Shown here piece by piece: positions 7,683 through 15,950 of a stretch of 57,932 nucleotides of DNA (positions are counted from its first letter, which is position 1; the number at the start of each line of letters is the position of its first letter). Origin of the DNA: an uncultured Kiritimatiellota bacterium. GTDB lineage: Bacteria; Verrucomicrobiota; Kiritimatiellia; RFP12; DVOR01. The notes beneath the pieces are model-generated. The model was not told the origin of the DNA and searched no databases. It was given only the letters and a program-made list of their open reading frames with translations. The stretch covers positions 1-57,932 of the forward strand of contig CALXMW010000012.1 of assembly GCA_944389585.1 (NCBI GenBank), read 5' to 3'. The position numbers were made by a program, and so were the translations under genes.

Positions 7683-9830
7683 TTAGGTGAAGAGGGCGCC
7701 TTTGGTGGAGCCTTCGGCGGGGACCCACCAGGCTTCTTGCTTGGTGGAGATGCGCTCGATTTGCTTGGGGGTCATTTGGATGCCTTTGGAGGCGGCGGCG
7801 GTGAGGCGGGCCTCGGCGGGGGAGAAGACCTGCTGGGTGATGCGCTGGTTCTTCATGTATTTGTATTTGACGTAGATGGCCTCTGGGGTGCCTTTGCAGA
7901 AGAGGAGGATGGTGGCGCCTTCGGGGATGAGGGCGTAGTCCTTGTTCATGATCATGCCGCCCCAGGTGAAGCGCTTGAAGTAGGTGAAGCCGTAGATGGG
8001 CTCGTAGTAGACGCAGGTGAAGACGTCGTCGCGGGCGTAGAGGCCGACGTCGAAGAAGCGGATGGGGGCGCGGGGGCGGAGGGCGTCGAGCCAGGCGTGG
8101 CCGGGGGCGTAGGCGGCGTCGACGAGGAACTTGTCGGGCGGGGGGATGAAGCGGTACCGGCCGTCGCTCCAGAGGATGTAGAGTTTGTCGAGGCTGGAGC
8201 AGGGGAAGAGGATTTGGCCTTGCTTGACGTCGTGGCCGAGGTAGCCGTCTTCGGAGAGGCGGAGGGTGAGCTCGGTGGAGGTGAGGGCGCGTTCGTCGAT
8301 TTGCTGGAAGCCGTCGGCGATTTGGGTGAGGCGGGGGTATTGGGGGGTGTATTCTTTGATGAGGGCCTTGAGGTATTTGACGGCGTAGCGGGGAAGGTGG
8401 GCGAGGTCGTCGTTGATTTGGGCGTACTCGGCGCGGAGGGCGTTGAGCTCGTCGTTGTGTTTGTTGATGTCGTAGAGGGAGATGCGGCGGATGGGGATTT
8501 TGAGGAGGTGGTCGACCTCGTCGTCGGTGAGGGGGTGCTCGAGGAGTTGGGCGTAGGGCTCGAAGCCTTTGCGGACCTCGGCGGAGACGGCCTCGGCGGT
8601 TTTGACGCCTTCGATGCGCTTGTAGATGCGTTTTTCGATGAAGAGGGCCTCGAGGGTCTTGCGGAGGATGAGCGCGTCGATTTCGCGGAGGCGGACTTGG
8701 AACTCGCGGCGGAAGATGTCCTGGAGGAGCTCGGCGTGGCGGGCGAGGACCTCGGAGACGGTCATCTCGCAGGGGCGGTTTTGGGAGAGGACGACGATGC
8801 GGCTGGGGATGCGGCGCTCGCAGTCGGTGAAGGCGTAGAGGGCCTTGCGCACCTTTTCGGGGTCGGAGCCGGGGTTGAGGGTGAGCTCGATTTCGACGGC
8901 CTCGGCGGTGAAGTTGTCGATGTGCTTGATGGGGAGGCGCTTGGATTTGATGGCCTTCTCGATGGATTCGGCGAGGCGGTCGGTGGTGACGCCGTAGGGG
9001 ACGGAGGTGACGAAGAGTTTGTTTTTCTCGCCTTTCCGTTCCTCGATTCGGGCGCGGACCTTGACGGAGCCGCGGCCGTCGTCGTAGTCGGAGGCGTCCA
9101 TCTCGCCGCCGGTGATGAAGTCCGGCAAGAGGGTGGGGCAGGGCTTCTTTTGGAGGATGGCGATCTCGGCCTGGAGGAGCTCGATGAAGTTGTGGGGGAG
9201 GACGGCGGTGGAGAGGCCGACGGCGATGCCGTCGACGCCGAGCATGAGGCAGAGGGGGATTTTGGCGGGGAGGAGGGTGGGCTCTTTGTTGCGGCCGTCG
9301 TAGCTGGGGACGTATTCGGTGATTTTTGGGGAGAAGAGTTGCTCGCGGGCGAGCTTGGTGAGGCGGCACTCGATGTAACGGCCGGCGGCGGCTTCGTCGC
9401 CGGTGAGGATGTTGCCGAAGTTGCCCTGTCCTTGGATGAGATAGCGTTTGTTGGCGAGGGTGACGATGGCGTCTTTGATGGCGGCGTCGCCATGCGGGTG
9501 GTAGTGCATGGTGTTGCCGACGACGCCGGCGACCTTGGAGAAGCGGCCGTCGTCCTTTTCCCACATGGCGTGGAGGATGCGGCGTTGGACGGGTTTGAGG
9601 CCGTCCTCGACGGTGGGGAGGGCGCGGTCGCAGATGGAGTAGGCGGCGAACTTGAGGAAGTTGTCGTCCATCAGGCGGCCGAAGGGGCCGCGGTCGCGGA
9701 TGTCCGGGGCGGCGTCGGCCTTGGCGTCGCCGTCGGCGGGGGCTTCCGGGGCGGCGGGGGTGGCTTCGGGTTCGGGGGGTTCGTCGAGGGTGGCGAAGAG
9801 TTCGTCTTGGGGGTCGTCGGGGTGGGGCAT
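7683..9830 (-). CDS. parC: DNA topoisomerase IV / gyrase A-type subunit
   Basis: A 715-residue type IIA topoisomerase A subunit, which cuts and rejoins both DNA strands and works with a B (ATPase) subunit not encoded here. After an acidic, Pro/Ala-rich N-terminal tail of about 45 residues comes the winged-helix catalytic core: D-G-L-K-P-V-Q-R-R-I-L-H-A-M at 76-89, H-P-H-G-D at 111-115, and the active-site Tyr152 in G-R-Y-I-E-C-R-L. The tower and coiled-coil follow. The C-terminal region (about residues 500-715) is shorter than a full six-bladed GyrA pinwheel and lacks a clear GyrA box, favouring a ParC-like assignment. The start ATG has no strong ribosome binding site and lies 12 bp after the solute-binding protein gene, so it may be translationally coupled to it. 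Confidence 0.85.
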   Translation of the reverse strand: MPHPDDPQDELFATLDEPPEPEATPAAPEAPADGDAKADAAPDIRDRGPFGRLMDDNFLKFAAYSICDRALPTVEDGLKPVQRRILHAMWEKDDGRFSKVAGVVGNTMHYHPHGDAAIKDAIVTLANKRYLIQGQGNFGNILTGDEAAAGRYIECRLTKLAREQLFSPKITEYVPSYDGRNKEPTLLPAKIPLCLMLGVDGIAVGLSTAVLPHNFIELLQAEIAILQKKPCPTLLPDFITGGEMDASDYDDGRGSVKVRARIEERKGEKNKLFVTSVPYGVTTDRLAESIEKAIKSKRLPIKHIDNFTAEAVEIELTLNPGSDPEKVRKALYAFTDCERRIPSRIVVLSQNRPCEMTVSEVLARHAELLQDIFRREFQVRLREIDALILRKTLEALFIEKRIYKRIEGVKTAEAVSAEVRKGFEPYAQLLEHPLTDDEVDHLLKIPIRRISLYDINKHNDELNALRAEYAQINDDLAHLPRYAVKYLKALIKEYTPQYPRLTQIADGFQQIDERALTSTELTLRLSEDGYLGHDVKQGQILFPCSSLDKLYILWSDGRYRFIPPPDKFLVDAAYAPGHAWLDALRPRAPIRFFDVGLYARDDVFTCVYYEPIYGFTYFKRFTWGGMIMNKDYALIPEGATILLFCKGTPEAIYVKYKYMKNQRITQQVFSPAEARLTAAASKGIQMTPKQIERISTKQEAWWVPAEGSTKGALFT

Positions 9831-9842
9831 GGTAGGATGGTG

Positions 9843-11714
9843 TCAGGCTGCGGGGGTTGTGGTCTCGGGGGCCGGCTGGGGCTCGGGCTGGGGCGTTGGC
9901 GCGGGTTCGGGGGGCATGACGTCGTCGTAGTAGACTTCGACGGTGCGCCCGGGGAGGGGGGCTCCGGTGCGCATGGCGTCGGCCAGCTCGCGGGCGGAGT
10001 CTGGGTCGTACCACCAGTAGACGGGGACGGAGAGTTCGTCGCCGTATTTGCCGAGGACGGTGTCTGGGGTGCCGAACTTGTTCCAGTAGAGGAGGCGGGT
10101 GGAGTCGGTGCTCCAGGTGAGGATGTGGGGGACGGCGGCGGTGGCGATGGCGTCGATGCGGCGCATGATGTCGTTGCGCTTGTCGAGGGAGAACTCGGTT
10201 TTTTGCTGTTCGACGAGGCGGTCGACCTCGGGGTCGCGGAAGCCGGGGTGGTTGATGCCGTTGGGGACGTCGGCGTATTGGCTGGACCACATGGCTTCGG
10301 GGTCGCGGAAGAGGCCGCTGGAGAAGGCCGAGAGGGTGACCTCGAAGTTGTAGTTTTCCATCTCGCGCATCCAGGTGGCGAAGTCTTTCTGGGAGATTTC
10401 CAGGCCGATGCCGAGGCGCTCGAGGGCCTCCTTGAAGAGGGCGAGGTAGACGGCGTCGCCGGTGGAGCGCGAGAGGAGGTGGACGGTGAAGGGCACGCCG
10501 CCGCGCTCCATCTTGCCGCTCTCTGGGTTGAAGCGGAAGCCGGCCTCGGTGAGCAGGCGCAGGGCCTCGTCGGGGTCGTATTCGAGGTCGGCGTTGAGGC
10601 AGGGGTGCTTGGCGTCGTAGAGGTCGGTGCAGTAGGAGCGGAGCATGAAATAGGAGTTGTACATCAGCGAGCGCACCATGCGGCGGCGGTCGAAGAGGTG
10701 CGCCAGGGCCTTGCGCACGCGGATGTCGTCGTAGGGCGGCTTGCGCAGGTTGAAGGCGAGGCCTTGGAAGCCGATGGGCGCGTGGTTGTGGACGTTTTGC
10801 TTGACGATCCAGTTCTTCTCGAAACGCTCGCCCACGCTTTCGGCGTTCCAGATGCGCGCGGAGTAGACGGCGTAGACGTCGACCTCGCCTTTCTTGAAGG
10901 CTTCATAGGCGTTGTTTTGGTCCATGAAGAAGCGGATTCGGATGCGGTCGAAGTTGTAGACGCCCCGGCCGCTGGGCGTTTGGAAGCACCACCAATCCGG
11001 GCGGCGCTTGAGGGTCAGGTAACGCCCCTCCTTGTGCTCGGCGACGAAGTAGGGCCCGCCGACGATGTGGAGGTTGAAGTTGAGGTCGTTGAAGGCGAGC
11101 GCCTCGTCGCGCCCTTCCGCGCGGCATTTGGCCTTGGCCTCGTCGATGAGTTTCTTGGGCAGGATGTTGAGCGAGCCGCCGATGTTGCCGAAGTTGCGCC
11201 AGTGGACGGCGGTGCAGGTGAAGTGGACGGTGCGCGCGTCGTCCGGGTCCACCTCGGCCTTCTCCACGTCTGCGAAGAGCACCTTGAATTGGCCGGTGAG
11301 GCTCTTGGGGTTCTTGATCTCGTCGAAGGTCGCCTTCACGTCATGGCCCGTCACGGGCGTGCCGTCGCTCCACTTCGCGCGCGGGTCGATGTGGAAGGTG
11401 TAGCGCTTCTTGTCATCGCTGATTTCCCACCAGTCGGCCAGGCCGGGGCCATAATCGCCCGTGCGCGTGTCCAGGTTCAGCATCGCCGGGTAAAGCAACG
11501 CGAAGACCATCGCCGTGAACGTGTTGTTGTCCAAGTAGCCGTTGAAGCTGTTGGGCGGGATGCTGCCGGCGTAGACCAGCGTGCCGCCTGGCTGCGCGTA
11601 GGGCGAGGCGCACGGGTCGGGCAGTTCCTTCCACTCCGGCCCGGGAAACCGTTCCGTCGCCGCGAGCGCCCCCGCCGCGACGATCGCCAGCATGGCAAGA
11701 AGATGTCTGCTCAT
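9843..11714 (-). CDS. ABC transporter substrate-binding protein, family 5 (oligopeptide/YejA-like)
   Basis: A 623-residue exported solute-binding protein of the SBP_bac_5 (peptide/nickel/YejA) type, which captures a ligand outside the inner membrane for an ABC importer. The start at 11714 has AAAGGAG ahead and gives a Sec signal peptide over residues 1-19 (M-S-R-H-L-L-A-M-L-A-I-V-A-A-G-A). The family core is seen in N-S-F-N-G-Y, W-E-I-S-D-D-K-K-R-Y-T-F-H-I, A-K-W-S-D-G-T-P-V-T-G-H-D-V and V-R-K-A-L-A-H-L-F-D-R. The C-terminus ends in a Pro/Glu-rich tail of about 25 residues. No permease or ATPase gene is nearby, so its transporter partner must be elsewhere. Its ATG overlaps the upstream deaminase stop (ATGA), indicating coupling within the operon. 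Confidence 0.88.
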   Translation of the reverse strand: MSRHLLAMLAIVAAGALAATERFPGPEWKELPDPCASPYAQPGGTLVYAGSIPPNSFNGYLDNNTFTAMVFALLYPAMLNLDTRTGDYGPGLADWWEISDDKKRYTFHIDPRAKWSDGTPVTGHDVKATFDEIKNPKSLTGQFKVLFADVEKAEVDPDDARTVHFTCTAVHWRNFGNIGGSLNILPKKLIDEAKAKCRAEGRDEALAFNDLNFNLHIVGGPYFVAEHKEGRYLTLKRRPDWWCFQTPSGRGVYNFDRIRIRFFMDQNNAYEAFKKGEVDVYAVYSARIWNAESVGERFEKNWIVKQNVHNHAPIGFQGLAFNLRKPPYDDIRVRKALAHLFDRRRMVRSLMYNSYFMLRSYCTDLYDAKHPCLNADLEYDPDEALRLLTEAGFRFNPESGKMERGGVPFTVHLLSRSTGDAVYLALFKEALERLGIGLEISQKDFATWMREMENYNFEVTLSAFSSGLFRDPEAMWSSQYADVPNGINHPGFRDPEVDRLVEQQKTEFSLDKRNDIMRRIDAIATAAVPHILTWSTDSTRLLYWNKFGTPDTVLGKYGDELSVPVYWWYDPDSARELADAMRTGAPLPGRTVEVYYDDVMPPEPAPTPQPEPQPAPETTTPAA

Positions 11715-12283
11715 TCCCGGGGCTCCTTTCGTCGGCTCCTGAAAAACTCGGTGAACTGCCCGCGGCAACGCGCCTCGAGCGCCCCCGCGAGCAATCTCGG
11801 GCGATGGTTCGTCCGATCGCTCGATAGTATACCAAAAGCACTCTCCCCGCCGCGCTCCAAATCCGTCAGCCCCCACACCACCAGCGCCGGGCGCGCCCAC
11901 ACCAGCGCCCCCGCGCACATCGGGCAAGGCTCCTTCGTCACATAGACGGCCGTCCCCTCGAGCCGCCAGTCCCCCAAGGCTGCGGCCGCCGCGGTGATGG
12001 CGATGGTCTCGGCATGGGCCGTCGGGTCGCGCAAGAGCTCGGTCTGGTTGTGCGCCCGCGCCAAAATCCGCGCGCACCAAGGGTCGTCAAGCGGCCTGGG
12101 GCGCGCCACGCCTTTCTCAAAAGACCCTTCCGGCAGGCGCACGACGACGCACCCGCACGGCACCTCGCCCGCCGCGGCCGATTGTTCCGCCTCGCGCAAG
12201 GCTAGCGCCATGAAGTGCTCATGGAAGCGCCGCTCCGCCTCGGGGAGCGCCAGAAAAGCCTCTTGCGCGGGGGAGACGCCCAT
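11711..12283 (-). CDS. tadA: tRNA-specific adenosine deaminase-like protein
   Basis: A 190-residue zinc deaminase of the TadA/CDD family, most likely converting A34 to inosine in tRNA-Arg. The catalytic H-A-E-T-I-A motif supplies the proton shuttle Glu, and P-C-P-M-C-A-G-A-L supplies the two zinc Cys residues. The N-terminal half carries an insertion of roughly 20-30 residues (around F-E-K-G-V-A-R-P-R-P) relative to the usual 150-165-residue enzymes. Members of this family can also be guanine or other nucleobase deaminases, so tRNA specificity is likely but not certain. I took the ATG at 12283, 7 bp after the glycosyltransferase gene, because the long upstream frame is only an antisense-like reading of that gene. 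The stop overlaps the next start. Confidence 0.82.
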   Translation of the reverse strand: MGVSPAQEAFLALPEAERRFHEHFMALALREAEQSAAAGEVPCGCVVVRLPEGSFEKGVARPRPLDDPWCARILARAHNQTELLRDPTAHAETIAITAAAAALGDWRLEGTAVYVTKEPCPMCAGALVWARPALVVWGLTDLERGGESAFGILSSDRTNHRPRLLAGALEARCRGQFTEFFRSRRKEPRE

Positions 12284-12290
12284 GTCGGCC

Positions 12291-13448
12291 TCAGGGGATT
12301 GCGACCAGCTCGCGGGCGACGCCGTAGGTGGCGCGCGCCGCGGCGCCCCAGGAACGTTCCGCCGCGCAGGCCTCCCCGCGCGCCGTGAGGCGCTCGCGCA
12401 ACGGCGCCGAGAGCGAGAGGCTGACGAAGGCGCGCGACCATTCCGTCGGGTCGGTGGGGTGGACGCGGAGCGCGGCGTTGCCGTAAAGCTCGTTGTTGGC
12501 CGCGTCCGCCCCGCAGATGACGGGGGTACCACAGGCCATGCTCCGCAGGATGGCGGGGCGATACTCCGCGCCGTTCGCGGGCTCGAAGGTCGCCACCGCG
12601 CCGCTGTAGAGCGCGGAAAGCGCCTCCAGGGAGATGGCCGCCGCGTCGATGAAGCGCACCATGCCTTCCAGGTGGCAATCGCGGATCGTCTCGCGCAGGG
12701 CCGCCGGGAGCCGCGCGTCCCCCACAATCACGCAGGTGACGGACGAGACCTCCTCGTTCTGCCCCAGCGCGCGCAGCGGCACGGCCAGATCCTTCGCGAA
12801 GACCGAATGCCCCGCCATCATCACGTAGCGCCGCGGCACCAGCCACGCCCGCCGCGCCGCCAAAATCTCCTCTTCCGTGTGGCGCCGGAAGAGCGGGTGG
12901 ACGCCGTTGCGGATGACGCGCGCCCGCCGTCGCGCCCGCAGGCCCAGCCGCGCCACCAGCCGCACCGCCAGCGCATGGCTGGGGCAGACCAGCGCGTCCG
13001 CCAGCAGGATCCGCCGGTACACCGTCAGCTGGCGCCAGCTCCGCGCCACCCAGCGGATCAACCCGTTCGCCGAGGGGCGCGTCAGCGTTTGGAAGGCATA
13101 GACCACGCGCAGGCGCCTCCGCTGCCACGGCGTCGCCGGCACGGCCACCGTCGGATCCGCCCCCCAATAGACGCCCGGGCGCGTTTCCCGCACCAACGCG
13201 GCCAGCTCGTGCGCCCCTTGGCGCGAGCGGGCCGGATGGGCCAGCGTGCGATAGGCGATGTTCGGGTGCTCGATGCGCTGCAGGGGGAAGGGCTCATCCG
13301 GCGGCAGCGCCACCGTCGCGCGGTTCCCTTCCAGCAGCGCCGGCAACAATCCGTCCACCAACGCCAAGAGATAGACCCGCGCAGGCGGCGTCAGGGTGCC
13401 GAGCGTGCGCAGGTCAAAGAGGATGTGGACGGGTTGCGGGGCGCTCAC
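12291..13448 (-). CDS. Group 1 (GT4-like) glycosyltransferase
   Basis: A 385-residue GT-B fold glycosyltransferase. The C-terminal nucleotide-sugar domain shows the family pattern: R-N-G-V-H-P-L-F at about 182, Y-V-M-M-A-G-H-S-V-F-A-K-D, and the E-x7-E-like block E-P-A-N-G-A-E-Y-R-P-A-I-L-R-S-M-A-C-G-T-P-V-I. The acceptor-side N-terminal domain is more divergent. No membrane segment is evident. It likely transfers a hexose to a cell-surface glycan or lipid; donor and acceptor cannot be read. Its ATG overlaps the ackA stop (ATGA), so it is co-translated with acetate kinase, an odd pairing that suggests a general-purpose operon rather than a pathway. Confidence 0.85.
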   Translation of the reverse strand: MSAPQPVHILFDLRTLGTLTPPARVYLLALVDGLLPALLEGNRATVALPPDEPFPLQRIEHPNIAYRTLAHPARSRQGAHELAALVRETRPGVYWGADPTVAVPATPWQRRRLRVVYAFQTLTRPSANGLIRWVARSWRQLTVYRRILLADALVCPSHALAVRLVARLGLRARRRARVIRNGVHPLFRRHTEEEILAARRAWLVPRRYVMMAGHSVFAKDLAVPLRALGQNEEVSSVTCVIVGDARLPAALRETIRDCHLEGMVRFIDAAAISLEALSALYSGAVATFEPANGAEYRPAILRSMACGTPVICGADAANNELYGNAALRVHPTDPTEWSRAFVSLSLSAPLRERLTARGEACAAERSWGAAARATYGVARELVAIP

Positions 13449-14656
13449 TTGCTCAGCAGCGTGAAGGTCTCGCGGGCGATCATCAGCTCCTCGTTCGTCG
13501 GGATGACGATCACCGGGATGGCGGAATCCTTGCCGGAGATGGTCGCCTCAACGCCGCGCACGTGGCGGTTCGTCTCCGCGTCCAGCGTGACGCCCAGGCC
13601 CGAGAGCACCTTCAGGAAGGCCTGGCGCGTCTCCCAGCTGTTCTCGCCGATGCCGCCGGTCAGGATGATTGCGTCCGTGTGCCCCAGGAGCGCCACGTAG
13701 CCGCCCACGTACATCGCATAGCTGTGGACCAGGCGCGCCAGGGCCACCTGCGCGTTGTGGTCGCCCTTCTCGCACGCCGCGCAGATGTCGCGCATGTCGC
13801 TGGAGCCGCCCAGCGCGCACACGCCGCCCTGCTTGTTGAAGAGGGTGTCCACGTCCTCGGCGCTGTAGCCGTTCTTCATCAGATAAAAGGCGATGGCCGG
13901 GTCCACGTCGCCCGAGCGCGTGCCCATCACCACGCCCGCGAGCGGCGTCATCCCCATCGACGTGTCGAAGCACTTGCCGCCCTTCACCGCCGTGATGGAG
14001 GAGCCGTTGCCCAGGTGGCACGTCACCAGGTTCACCTGGTCAAGCGGCTTGCCCAGCACCTCCGCCGCCCGTTCCGTCACGAAGCGGTGGCTCGTGCCAT
14101 GGAAGCCATACTTGCGCACGCCCAGCTTGTCGTGCAGCTCGCGCGGCAGGGCGTAGAGGTAGCTTTCCTCGGGCATCGTCTGATGGAACGCCGTGTCGAA
14201 GACCGCCACGTGCGGCACCCCGGGGAGCACCTGCTCGCACCCGCGGATGCCTTGCAGCGCGCCCGGGTTGTGGAGCGGCGCCAAAGGCGAAAGCTTCTCG
14301 ATTTCCGTCAGCGCGTGCTCGTCCAGCTTCACCGGCTGGGAATACTTCTCGCCGCCGTGCACGATGCGATGGCCCACCGCGTCGATGTCCGCGAAGCTCT
14401 TCAGGCACCCGCCCTTCGCCGGATCCGTCAGCGCGTCGCACGCCAGGCGGATCGCCGCCGCGTGGTCGGGCGCCTCGCACGGGCTCTGCTTCTCCGCGAA
14501 GCCCTCCGTCGAGAAGGTGAAGAGCGCGTTCCCGATGCCGATGCGCTCCACCTGCCCCTTGGCCAACATCTGCTCGCTGGCCATGTCAAACAGCATGAAC
14601 TTGAGCGAGGAACTCCCGGCGTTGACGACGAGCACGTTGCGGATGACATCAGACAT
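13445..14656 (-). CDS. ackA: Acetate kinase
   Basis: A 403-residue acetate kinase, interconverting acetate + ATP and acetyl phosphate + ADP; in a fermenter this is the ATP-yielding last step of acetate production. The two family signatures are present: V-N-A-G-S-S-S-L-K-F at residues 10-19 and the internal block D-T-A-F-H-Q-T-M-P followed by Y-G-F-H-G-T-S-H. H-R-I-V-H-G-G-E and G-G-I-G-E-N-S are also conserved. The length is standard. The start has CTAGGAG upstream and a near-ideal promoter 36 bp before it. No phosphotransacetylase gene accompanies it in this window. It heads the five-gene minus-strand operon ending with the topoisomerase gene. Confidence 0.96.
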   Translation of the reverse strand: MSDVIRNVLVVNAGSSSLKFMLFDMASEQMLAKGQVERIGIGNALFTFSTEGFAEKQSPCEAPDHAAAIRLACDALTDPAKGGCLKSFADIDAVGHRIVHGGEKYSQPVKLDEHALTEIEKLSPLAPLHNPGALQGIRGCEQVLPGVPHVAVFDTAFHQTMPEESYLYALPRELHDKLGVRKYGFHGTSHRFVTERAAEVLGKPLDQVNLVTCHLGNGSSITAVKGGKCFDTSMGMTPLAGVVMGTRSGDVDPAIAFYLMKNGYSAEDVDTLFNKQGGVCALGGSSDMRDICAACEKGDHNAQVALARLVHSYAMYVGGYVALLGHTDAIILTGGIGENSWETRQAFLKVLSGLGVTLDAETNRHVRGVEATISGKDSAIPVIVIPTNEELMIARETFTLLSK

Positions 14657-14691
14657 GGCAAATCTCCTAGTGGAAGAAAGAAAGTTCCCAC

Positions 14692-14720
14692 AGTATAACG
14701 CTTCCCGCGGCCAAAGTCAA
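14692..14720 (-). promoter_or_regulatory. Sigma70-type promoter of the ackA operon
   Basis: Minus strand: TTGACT (14715-14720), 17-bp spacer, TATACT (14692-14697). Transcription should begin near 14685, giving a leader of about 30 nt to the ackA start. The ribosome binding site CTAGGAG lies 7-13 nt ahead of the ATG. Confidence 0.85.
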
Positions 14721-14778
14721 AGCCTAACAAGAAGCTAACGCCCCGCCCCGCGGCACCTGCGGCCCCCGCCGCGCCCGT

Positions 14779-14807
14779 TTGACAGCGCGGGGAAAATGGG
14801 GTATTTT
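14779..14807 (+). promoter_or_regulatory. Sigma70-type promoter of structured leader 1
   Basis: Plus strand: consensus TTGACA (14779-14784), 17-bp spacer, TATTTT (14802-14807). It is divergent from the ackA promoter and drives the structured leader that precedes the restriction-like gene at 15023. Expected start of RNA is near 14814. Confidence 0.8.
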
Positions 14808-14813
14808 GCTGGT

Positions 14814-15022
14814 ACATAGCTTATGCGGCGGGAGACTGCCGCGCAAGCGCCAAACGATGCGTCAACGCATACATTCGTTCATCGGAAACTACCACCTTCC
14901 ATACAGAAACGAATGCACGCGGAAGTGCGTCGGGATATCCCCGGCGTGCTTCCGGCTGTACGATTTTCTGTAGGGCTGTGGTAGGCCTCCGATGAGATCG
15001 TCGGTCGGAGGCACGCCTTTTT
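14814..15022 (+). ncRNA. Structured 5' leader RNA 1, riboswitch-like
   Basis: A leader of about 209 nt rich in perfect pairings. Hairpin A is GCGGCG/TGCCGC (14825-14830 with 14837-14842, loop GGAGAC). Hairpin B is ATGCG/CGCAT (14857-14861 with 14866-14870). A rod of 115 nt follows: P1 CATCGGA 14880-14886 with TCCGATG 14988-14994; P2 CTACCAC 14889-14895 with GTGGTAG 14978-14984; P3 TACAGAAA 14902-14909 with TTTCTGTA 14965-14972; P4 CGGAAG/CTTCCG 14920-14925 with 14949-14954, topped by CGTCGGG/CCCGGCG. Competing pairings exist: CATTCGTT 14872-14879 with AACGAATG 14908-14915, and the 3' strand of P1 with the ribosome binding site. The same architecture recurs at 23061-23249. I do not recognise the class. 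Confidence 0.7.
14985..15022 (+). promoter_or_regulatory. Hairpin that sequesters the ribosome binding site of the 15023 gene
   Basis: GCCTCCGA (14985-14992) pairs with TCGGAGGC (15005-15012). The 3' arm contains GGAGG (15007-15011), the only good Shine-Dalgarno sequence before the ATG at 15023. The 5' arm overlaps the 3' strand of P1 (14988-14994), so the rod and this hairpin cannot both form fully. A T5 run at 15018-15022 might also allow premature termination, but it is separated from the stem by ACGCC. Confidence 0.6.
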
Positions 15023-15946
15023 ATGCCCTTGTTGGGGGAAGTCGACATCCTCGAGGATGACCTGGTGAAGGTCGTCCCCGGCGTCCTCGACCTGCTCCTC
15101 AAAGACCGCACCACGGGCCGCAACATCCTCTGGGGCACGGAGGATTACGCCGCGCTTGGCCACCACGCGCAGGACGAAATCCGCCTCGAGGCCATCACCG
15201 GCGTGAACGGCCGCGTCATCCGCCCCCGCACCGCCAAAGCCGCCCACGTCCAGCGCCGCCGCTCCGCCGAACGCGCCGAGGTCTTCACCCCCGCCTGGGT
15301 CGTCAACGCGCAAAACAACCTCATCGACGCGGCCTGGTTCGGCCACGACGCCCGCTTCACCCTCCCCCTTCCCGGCGGCCGCCGCTGGGAGCCCACGCAG
15401 GCACCCATCCGCTTTTCGCCGGACCGCTCCTGGCGCGATTACGTGCGTCTGCCGCGCCTCGAAATCACCTGCGGCGAGGCCCCTTACCTCACCACCCGCT
15501 ACGACGCCGCCACCGGCCACCCCATCCCCGTCCCCGAGCGCGTCGGCATCCTCGACCGCAAGCTCCGCGTCGTTTCCGAGAACACCCGCCGCACCAAGGA
15601 CTGGCTGGCCTGGGCCAAATGCGCCCTCCGCGCCACCTATGGCTACGACTGGCAGGGCGACAACCTTCTCCTTGCCCGCGAGAACCTCCTCGCCGCCGTC
15701 ATTGAGGCCCGCCGCGACCGCTTCCTCAAGGCCGACGAACTTCCCTTGGCGGACTGCCGCGCCCTCGCCGAGATCATTTCCTGGAACGTGTGGCAGATGG
15801 ACGGCCTCCGCTTCGTCCCACCGGGCGCCGACTCCGAACCCGACCTCCTCGACAACCGCGAGCCCGCCTACTGCCGCATTCTCGACTGGGCCGACCCCCG
15901 CCGCCCCAAACCCGTCCTCGTCAAAACCCTCTTCCAAAAAGGTTGA
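15023..15946 (+). CDS. Restriction/modification-type subunit (partner of the helicase-methyltransferase)
   Basis: A 307-residue protein resembling a family often labelled 'restriction endonuclease subunit M' and found beside large helicase-methyltransferase proteins. Visible conserved features are V-D-I-L-E-D-D-L-V-K at the N-terminus, T-G-R-N-I-L-W-G-T-E-D-Y, A-E-V-F-T-P-A-W-V-V-N (the V-F-T-P block seen in N6-adenine methyltransferases), E-I-T-C-G-E-A-P-Y, D-R-K-L-R-V-V and Y-G-Y-D-W-Q-G-D-N. No full AdoMet motif I is obvious, so it may supply the AdoMet-side or target-recognition part of a split enzyme. Start: the ATG at 15023 immediately follows the leader, with GGAGG 11 nt upstream in a hairpin. 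It ends 4 bp before the next gene. Function is inferred from context. Confidence 0.7.
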   Translation: MPLLGEVDILEDDLVKVVPGVLDLLLKDRTTGRNILWGTEDYAALGHHAQDEIRLEAITGVNGRVIRPRTAKAAHVQRRRSAERAEVFTPAWVVNAQNNLIDAAWFGHDARFTLPLPGGRRWEPTQAPIRFSPDRSWRDYVRLPRLEITCGEAPYLTTRYDAATGHPIPVPERVGILDRKLRVVSENTRRTKDWLAWAKCALRATYGYDWQGDNLLLARENLLAAVIEARRDRFLKADELPLADCRALAEIISWNVWQMDGLRFVPPGADSEPDLLDNREPAYCRILDWADPRRPKPVLVKTLFQKG

Positions 15947-15950
15947 TCCC

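Noticed and set aside
7650..11945. Plus-strand ORF of 1431 codons antisense to the topoisomerase and solute-binding protein genes
   Set aside because: Shadow frame created by GC-rich codons (Gly/Val/Asp/Glu-only composition); the minus-strand genes carry recognisable motifs and ribosome binding sites.
14814..15022. Leader 1 as 6S RNA, tmRNA or SRP RNA
   Set aside because: No tmRNA or SRP signature; unlike 6S, the 5' and 3' ends do not close one long hairpin, and the structure runs directly into a start codon. The same layout at 23061 before another gene fits a cis-regulatory leader better.
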